Made by a program: the position numbers and the translations under genes
Origin: Streptomyces sp. NBC_01689
GTDB lineage: Bacteria > Actinomycetota > Actinomycetes > Streptomycetales > Streptomycetaceae
NCBI RefSeq assembly: GCF_036250675.1
Contig: NZ_CP109592.1
Coordinates: 6,634,001 to 6,698,000 of the forward strand
DNA length: 64,000 nt
Direction: 5' to 3'
Part shown: positions 59,714-64,000 of the stretch, piece after piece
How the letters are laid out: every line of letters starts with the position of its first letter
Position numbering within the stretch: the stretch's first letter is position 1
Notes under the pieces: model-generated
The model's input: only the letters and a program-made list of their open reading frames with translations
What the model was told of the DNA's origin: nothing
Database searches by the model: none

Positions 59714-60172
59714 TCAGGCCGCGACCGGCTCCGCGGCGCGGTCGTCCTCGCCGGCGGACGGGGCGGTACGCACCGAGAACAGCCGGTCGAGGCCCAGGGC
59801 GCCGGAGCCGGTGAAGACCAGCAGGAGCATGGCCCAGCAGAACAGCGCCGACAGCTCGCCGCCGTTCTCGATCGGCCACAGGGCCGTCGACTGGTGCACG
59901 TCGAAGTAGGCGTACGCCATCGAACCCGACGCGAGGAACGCGGCGCCGCGGGTGCCGAGGCCCAGCAGGACCAGGGCGCCGCCGACGAGCTGGATCACGG
60001 CCGCGTACCAGCCCGGCCAGGCGCCGGAGGGGAGGGAGCCCCCGTCGGTGCCCGCGGCGCCGCCGAGGACGCCGAAGAGGGAGGCCGCGCCGTGCGCGGC
60101 GAAGAGCAGGCCTATGACGATCCGGAACAGGCCGATGGCGTACGGCTGGGCGGTGTTGAGGCGGTCGGTCAT
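59714..60172 (-). CDS. DoxX family membrane protein, probably iron-regulated
   Basis: 152 residues with four hydrophobic helices and the DoxX pattern: G-L-F-R-I-V-I-G-L-L-F-A-A-H-G (first helix) and L-L-V-F-T-G-S-G-A-L-G-L-D (last). DoxX proteins are linked to redox and quinone balance in the membrane. Its upstream region holds a near-consensus IdeR/DmdR1 iron box 77 bp before ATG 60172, so expression should rise on iron limitation. A strong terminator follows. Confidence 0.9.
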   Translation of the reverse strand: MTDRLNTAQPYAIGLFRIVIGLLFAAHGAASLFGVLGGAAGTDGGSLPSGAWPGWYAAVIQLVGGALVLLGLGTRGAAFLASGSMAYAYFDVHQSTALWPIENGGELSALFCWAMLLLVFTGSGALGLDRLFSVRTAPSAGEDDRAAEPVAA

Positions 60173-60248
60173 GTGGGGGGACTCCTTCGGTCTGGTCCGG
60201 TCCGTGGGGAACCGGACCGTGGGGGCGGAACCGAGTGAGTCACCAACG

Positions 60249-60267
60249 TTAGGGTAGCCTAATCAAT
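60249..60267. promoter_or_regulatory. IdeR/DmdR1 iron box overlapping the upstream gene's stop codon
   Basis: TTAGGGTAGCCTAATCAAT matches the 19-bp TTAGGTTAGGCTAACCTAA consensus at 14 positions, including the core TTAGG-TAG-CTAA. It covers the stop (60261-60259) of the FAD/NAD(P)-binding gene and lies upstream of doxX. Confidence 0.78.
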
Positions 60268-62190
60268 GCTTGCAAGTTCAACATTCGGCCACGGCCGGAC
60301 TTCCGTTTCCGGTTCCGTTTCCGTCGTCGCCGCACGTAGCGCCGCCCTCGCCACCGCGTCCGCGTCCGACAGCGTGACCGAATCCACCCCTGGCCTGGCG
60401 CCGGCCGCGGTCACCCAGTGGACGCCCTCGGTGGGCACCCCGAAGGCGAACCGCCGTGCGTGCGGGTGTCCCTGACGGTCTCTCAGGTGATACGGGCGAC
60501 GGGTCACGTCCAGCCCCCCGGTCTCGTGACCGTCGCTCGTGTGCGGACGGCACTGGCCCGTGCTCAGCAGCCGGGCGAGCAGTTCGTCGCCGGTCCGCCT
60601 GAGGTCCGGCTCCGGAAGGCGTGCCTCGATGAGCGTGGTCGCGCGGACGGCCGAACCCGGCACCTCCGGGGAGCGCGCGATCCAGGTCCCGTCCACGGCC
60701 CGTACGTCGAACCGCGGCCCGAGGACGTCCAGGACGCCCGCCTCGATCAGCGCGGTCATCTCCTCGACGCGCCGGCGGGGCGGTCCGATGGACAGGAAGG
60801 CGTTCAGCGGTGTGTACCAGCGGTCCAGGTGCTCCCGGCGGGACCCGCCCCGCAGACCGCCGTGGTCGACGATCAGCCGCACCTCGTTGCGCAGGTCGCG
60901 CAGCACGTCCAGGGCGGCCTTCAACGGCCCCCCGACGTTCCCCAGCGCGGCCTGCCGGGCGTCCTCGCGCAGATGGGCGAGCAGCCAGTCGCGCCACTCG
61001 CCGGTGCCGGCGAAGCGACGGCCGCCGTAGGGACGCGAGAGGCGGTCCCAGCACCAGCGGTCGGCCTCGGGAACGCCGAACTCGTCGAGCAGAAAGGCCT
61101 CCTGGGGATCGGCGTGCGGGACGGCGAGGAAGCGCTCCCTGAACTCCTCCGGGCGGCGGCGCAGTCTCCCGCGGCCCTTCAACAGGCTCTCGTAGTAGAC
61201 GGTTTCGACCTCCTTGGCCACCAACGGCCATATCTCGCCCAGGAAGTCGGGTGCGGTGCCCGCGTCGGCGCGCCGGCGGAAGCGGGCGACGGTCTCGGGG
61301 GTGAGGACCAGCGGGGTGTGCCGGCCGTAGGGCCCCTTCTCGTTGTCGCCGCGGGCCTGGTACGGGACTCCGCGGCGGGAGCCCGCGTACAGCCGGGGCT
61401 CCCGGCCCGAGGGGTGGTAGCGCAGGCCCCGCCGGGTCCGGGTGAAGCGGCCGCCGCGGCCGGCCGTCAGCAGCGCCATGTGGTCGAAGAAGTTGAGTCC
61501 GAGCCCGCGCAGCAGGACGGGCTCGCCGGGGGCGAGGTCGGCGAGGTCGACGTCGGCCGGGTTGGCGGGCGGGACGTGCCGCAGCCCGTGCCGTCGCGCG
61601 TACGAGGCGAGTTCGCGCCGGCCGCGGTCCGCGGCGACCGGCAGGTGGCCCTGCGCGAGGACGACCGCGGACAGGCCGGGCAGGACGCGTCCGTCGTCCA
61701 GGGCGAGGGTCTGGCGGCCGCCGGGGCCGTCGTCGAGCCGCACCGCGCGCGCCCGGTGCGTTCGGACGCGGACGGTCTCCGGGGCCGTCCGCACCACCTC
61801 GGCGAACACCCACTCCAGATAGCGGCCGTAGTGGGCGCGGGTCGGGTAGTCGTCCGGGCCGAGGTCGCCGGCCGCCCAGGTGTGCAGACTCGGCCCGGGG
61901 CGCACGGGGCCCGAGCAGGCCACGCTGTCGTCGGTGAAGAGGGTCACCTGGGAGGCCACGGTGTTCATCAGCAGATGCGGGGACTGCGCGGTGCGCCAGA
62001 CGCGGCCGGGTCCGGGCGGCGCCGGGTCGACGACGTGGACGGTCAGTCTGGTGTCCGGCGCGAGGAGTTCCGGCGCGGAGGCGCAGAGACGTTCGAGGAC
62101 GCTCGTGCCTCGCGGTCCGGCGCCCACCACGGCGACGGAGACGTCGGTCGGCTCGGCGGGCCCTGCGGATTCCGCGGTCGGTGCAGACAA
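60259..62190 (-). CDS. FAD/NAD(P)-binding protein (NAD_binding_9 type)
   Basis: About 643 residues. The FAD-binding Rossmann start is V-S-V-A-V-V-G-A-G-P-R-G-T-S near residue 23, with further nucleotide segments L-L-R-G-L-G-L-N-F-F-D and V-L-A-Q-G-H-L. The family holds large actinobacterial flavoproteins of unknown substrate, in the same superfamily as lysine N-hydroxylases. The start is uncertain: a TTG at 62190 with GGGAG upstream is the best available, since no ATG or GTG occurs in frame until 62367. The stop lies inside an iron box, which suggests iron-linked control of the neighbour. Confidence 0.85.
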   Translation of the reverse strand: MSAPTAESAGPAEPTDVSVAVVGAGPRGTSVLERLCASAPELLAPDTRLTVHVVDPAPPGPGRVWRTAQSPHLLMNTVASQVTLFTDDSVACSGPVRPGPSLHTWAAGDLGPDDYPTRAHYGRYLEWVFAEVVRTAPETVRVRTHRARAVRLDDGPGGRQTLALDDGRVLPGLSAVVLAQGHLPVAADRGRRELASYARRHGLRHVPPANPADVDLADLAPGEPVLLRGLGLNFFDHMALLTAGRGGRFTRTRRGLRYHPSGREPRLYAGSRRGVPYQARGDNEKGPYGRHTPLVLTPETVARFRRRADAGTAPDFLGEIWPLVAKEVETVYYESLLKGRGRLRRRPEEFRERFLAVPHADPQEAFLLDEFGVPEADRWCWDRLSRPYGGRRFAGTGEWRDWLLAHLREDARQAALGNVGGPLKAALDVLRDLRNEVRLIVDHGGLRGGSRREHLDRWYTPLNAFLSIGPPRRRVEEMTALIEAGVLDVLGPRFDVRAVDGTWIARSPEVPGSAVRATTLIEARLPEPDLRRTGDELLARLLSTGQCRPHTSDGHETGGLDVTRRPYHLRDRQGHPHARRFAFGVPTEGVHWVTAAGARPGVDSVTLSDADAVARAALRAATTETEPETEVRPWPNVELASID

Positions 62191-62318
62191 GAGGGTGACT
62201 CCCGGACATCGTGGGGCACATGGGGCGAACTGTTCCGCCGGAAGCGGACGGTCCGCCTCATCATGCCGTCGTGGGGCGCGGGAGCCGAGACCCGGGCGGC
62301 CCGGCGGGCACCCGTTGT

Positions 62319-62339
62319 GTGATGCGTCACGAGCATCAC
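62319..62339 (-). terminator. Small inverted repeat after the PhoD-like gene
   Basis: GTGATGC-GTCACGA-GCATCAC, 7-bp stem, about 90 bases past the PhoD-like stop on the minus strand. Could equally be an operator for the FAD protein gene. Confidence 0.4.
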
Positions 62340-62430
62340 GGGCGACGCGCGCGACACCCGTACACACCGCCTGCAAAGGGCGGTTGCGGACGACTGCGGG
62401 CGTCCGGGACGCCGACGGCCGGGGAGCGCC

Positions 62431-64000
62431 TCACGGAGTGAGTTCGGACTCCGCGACCGTCCGCAGCCGGGCGCCCCCGCCTCCGCCCGCGCCGTTCCTC
62501 CTCCCCGCCCGTGCCTGCTCCAGCCGGAGCCGGGCCGAACGTCCCCGCAGGGTCAGCGTCATGAGCTGGTTGCCGAACCAGGGGCCCCCCGTCCGACGCC
62601 AGTTGACGGCGGGACGCGCGCAGCCGCCGTGCCGGGTGAGACGGCGGCCGAGCGCGCGTCCCAGGGCGCTCCACCCGAAGCGGAACCCGAGCCGCATGTA
62701 CAGGGGTATGGAGTTGTGGACGGGGGAGCAGGTCAGTTGCAGCACGCGGGCGTCGGGACCGGGTGTGCCCTCGGGCCACGCGGGTTCGGCGACGTAGGCG
62801 TGGTGGACGTCCCCCGACAGCACGCACACGGTGGCCGGCGCGTCCGGCCCCGCGCCGGCCTCGGCGACCAGCCCGGCGAGCGCGTCGAAGGAGGCGGGGA
62901 AGGCGGCCCAGTGCTCCAGGTCGGCCGCGCGGCGCAGCTTCTCCCCGAACCGGGCCCAGCGCGCGCCCCGTCCGCCCCGGCACAGCGCGGCGTCCCACGT
63001 CTCGGCGTCGTGCACCAGGTGGGGGAGGAGCCAGGGCAGGGACGTCCCTATGAGGAGGTGGTCGTACGAGCCGGGGGCGTCCAGCGCCTGCTCCCGCAGC
63101 CAGCCGGCCTCGCCGGGATCCAGCATCGCCCGTTCGTCCTCGGCGAGCACCCGGGCCGCGCGGGTGTCCACCATCAGGACCCGGACGCGGCCGAAGTCGC
63201 GGCGGTAACTCCAGCGTACGGAGGCGGGGTCGGCGTCGGACTGGGCCGCGAAGCCGCGCAGCACGTCCGTGCCGTCGGGGGTCTCGCGGACGGCGGCGTA
63301 GAGGGGGTCCTCGGCCAGTTCACGCGGCGAGAGGTTGCCGAGGTGCTGGTGGACCCAGTACGACATCAGGCCGCTGAGCAGCCGTTCGCGCCACCACACC
63401 GTGGCCCGGATGTCGGCGACCCAGGCCGCGCTGGTGTTCCAGTCGTCGATGACGTCGTGGTCGTCGAAGATCATGCAGCTGGGCACCGTCGACAGCAGCC
63501 AGCGGACCTCGGGATCGAGCCATGATTCGTAGTAGAGGCGGGTGTACTCCTCGTAGTCCGCGACCTGGCTGCCCGGGGGGTCCGCGAGGCTGCGGCGGGC
63601 GGTGAGCCACGCCCGGGTGGCGTCCGACACCTCGTCCGCGTACACCTGGTCGCCCAACAGCAGCAGGACGTCCGGGCGTTCGCCGTCCGGCGCGGCGACG
63701 AGGCGTCGTGCGAGGGTGTCCAGGGCGTCGGGACCCACCGGGTCCTTCTCGTCGGCGGGGGGAGCCGCCCAGCGGCAGGAGCCGAAGGTGACCCGGACCG
63801 CGTCCTGTCCGTCCGGGGTGCGGACGACCGGGGGCGGGAAGGGCGAATCGGGCAGCGGCCAGACACCGTCACCGTCCAGCAGCACCTCGTACGCGCACTC
63901 CGTGCCCGGTGTCAGCCCGTCCACCGGCACCAACGCGTAGTGGTGCCCGGCAACTTGGAACGTGCGCGCCTCACCGCGGGCGCCGTCCGCGCAGCGCACC
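62431..64000 (-). CDS. phoD: Alkaline phosphatase D (PhoD) family phosphodiesterase/phosphatase, 5' end cut by the window edge
   Basis: The visible 522 residues hold the PhoD metallophosphatase core: R-V-T-F-G-S-C-R, L-L-L-L-G-D-Q-V-Y-A-D, I-F-D-D-H-D-V-I-D-D-W-N and the C-terminal S-G-D-V-H-H-A-Y, which supply the Ca2+/Fe3+ ligands. PhoD enzymes release phosphate from diesters and teichoic acids. The N-terminus, including any Tat signal, lies beyond base 64000, so secretion cannot be judged. The last 60 residues are basic and Gly-rich. No Pho box is visible, since the promoter is outside. Confidence 0.93.
   Translation of the reverse strand, partial: VRCADGARGEARTFQVAGHHYALVPVDGLTPGTECAYEVLLDGDGVWPLPDSPFPPPVVRTPDGQDAVRVTFGSCRWAAPPADEKDPVGPDALDTLARRLVAAPDGERPDVLLLLGDQVYADEVSDATRAWLTARRSLADPPGSQVADYEEYTRLYYESWLDPEVRWLLSTVPSCMIFDDHDVIDDWNTSAAWVADIRATVWWRERLLSGLMSYWVHQHLGNLSPRELAEDPLYAAVRETPDGTDVLRGFAAQSDADPASVRWSYRRDFGRVRVLMVDTRAARVLAEDERAMLDPGEAGWLREQALDAPGSYDHLLIGTSLPWLLPHLVHDAETWDAALCRGGRGARWARFGEKLRRAADLEHWAAFPASFDALAGLVAEAGAGPDAPATVCVLSGDVHHAYVAEPAWPEGTPGPDARVLQLTCSPVHNSIPLYMRLGFRFGWSALGRALGRRLTRHGGCARPAVNWRRTGGPWFGNQLMTLTLRGRSARLRLEQARAGRRNGAGGGGGARLRTVAESELTP

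Noticed and set aside
60418..62322. 634-codon frame antisense to the FAD/NAD(P)-binding gene
   Set aside because: Same shadow effect; no recognisable domain.

Overview
The window is high-G+C actinobacterial chromosome, almost certainly Streptomyces. The evidence is strong third-position G/C bias, many GTG starts, the FasR/FabD pair, a homodimeric AceE, paired TerD proteins, DUF3052, and a pSAM2-type integrative element in a tRNA gene. No database was searched. Family names rest on motifs read in the translations and on recalled family knowledge.

Layout. 1-14.2 kb is conserved housekeeping DNA: fabD (cut by the left edge) and its regulator fasR, a pirin, a serine hydrolase, a GNAT enzyme, an autoregulated merR/aldo-keto reductase pair, a DUF4429 protein, an alpha/beta hydrolase, a divergent tetR/MFS efflux pair, a K+ channel and aceE. 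14.7-25.4 kb is a stress block: DUF3052, an AhpE-type peroxiredoxin, two TerD proteins, TerC and a TerA-like protein. It ends in a compact HpcH lyase / double phosphoribosyltransferase / HAD operon, with another TerD-domain gene divergent from it. This matches the predicted Ter-linked pathway for a nucleoside-like metabolite. 25.4-35.8 kb holds an 0.7-kb array of 44-bp-period repeats, an FmdB zinc ribbon, a class A PBP-like protein with a damaged transpeptidase site, a deacetylase-like exported protein, a frameshifted amidase and several envelope proteins.

35,883-49,846 is a 13.9-kb actinomycete integrative and conjugative element (AICE) in a tRNA-Val(UAC) gene, bounded by a perfect 51-bp att duplication. 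The leftward block runs from the SCO3933-family protein through the TraB/FtsK-like translocase, small transfer and membrane proteins, a C5-methyltransferase, the rolling-circle Rep and Xis to Int, with stops overlapping starts at most junctions. A divergent rightward module encodes an HTH-DUF5919 regulator, a Pif-like Nudix hydrolase and a colicin-immunity-like protein. Cargo near the right end is an HD hydrolase and a visibly lower-G+C operon of an AAA/ABC-type ATPase and a RloB-like protein with a TOPRIM-type acidic signature, a likely anti-phage system. A nested inverted repeat lies beside this operon. Just outside attR is a decayed older integrase.

49.9-64 kb returns to ordinary chromosome: an FG-GAP secreted protein, an SMI1/KNR4 protein, small lipo- and membrane proteins, a marR-isochorismatase pair, a ketopantoate-reductase-like enzyme, DUF2277, DedA, DoxX with an iron box, a large FAD/NAD(P)-binding protein and a PhoD-type phosphatase cut by the right edge.
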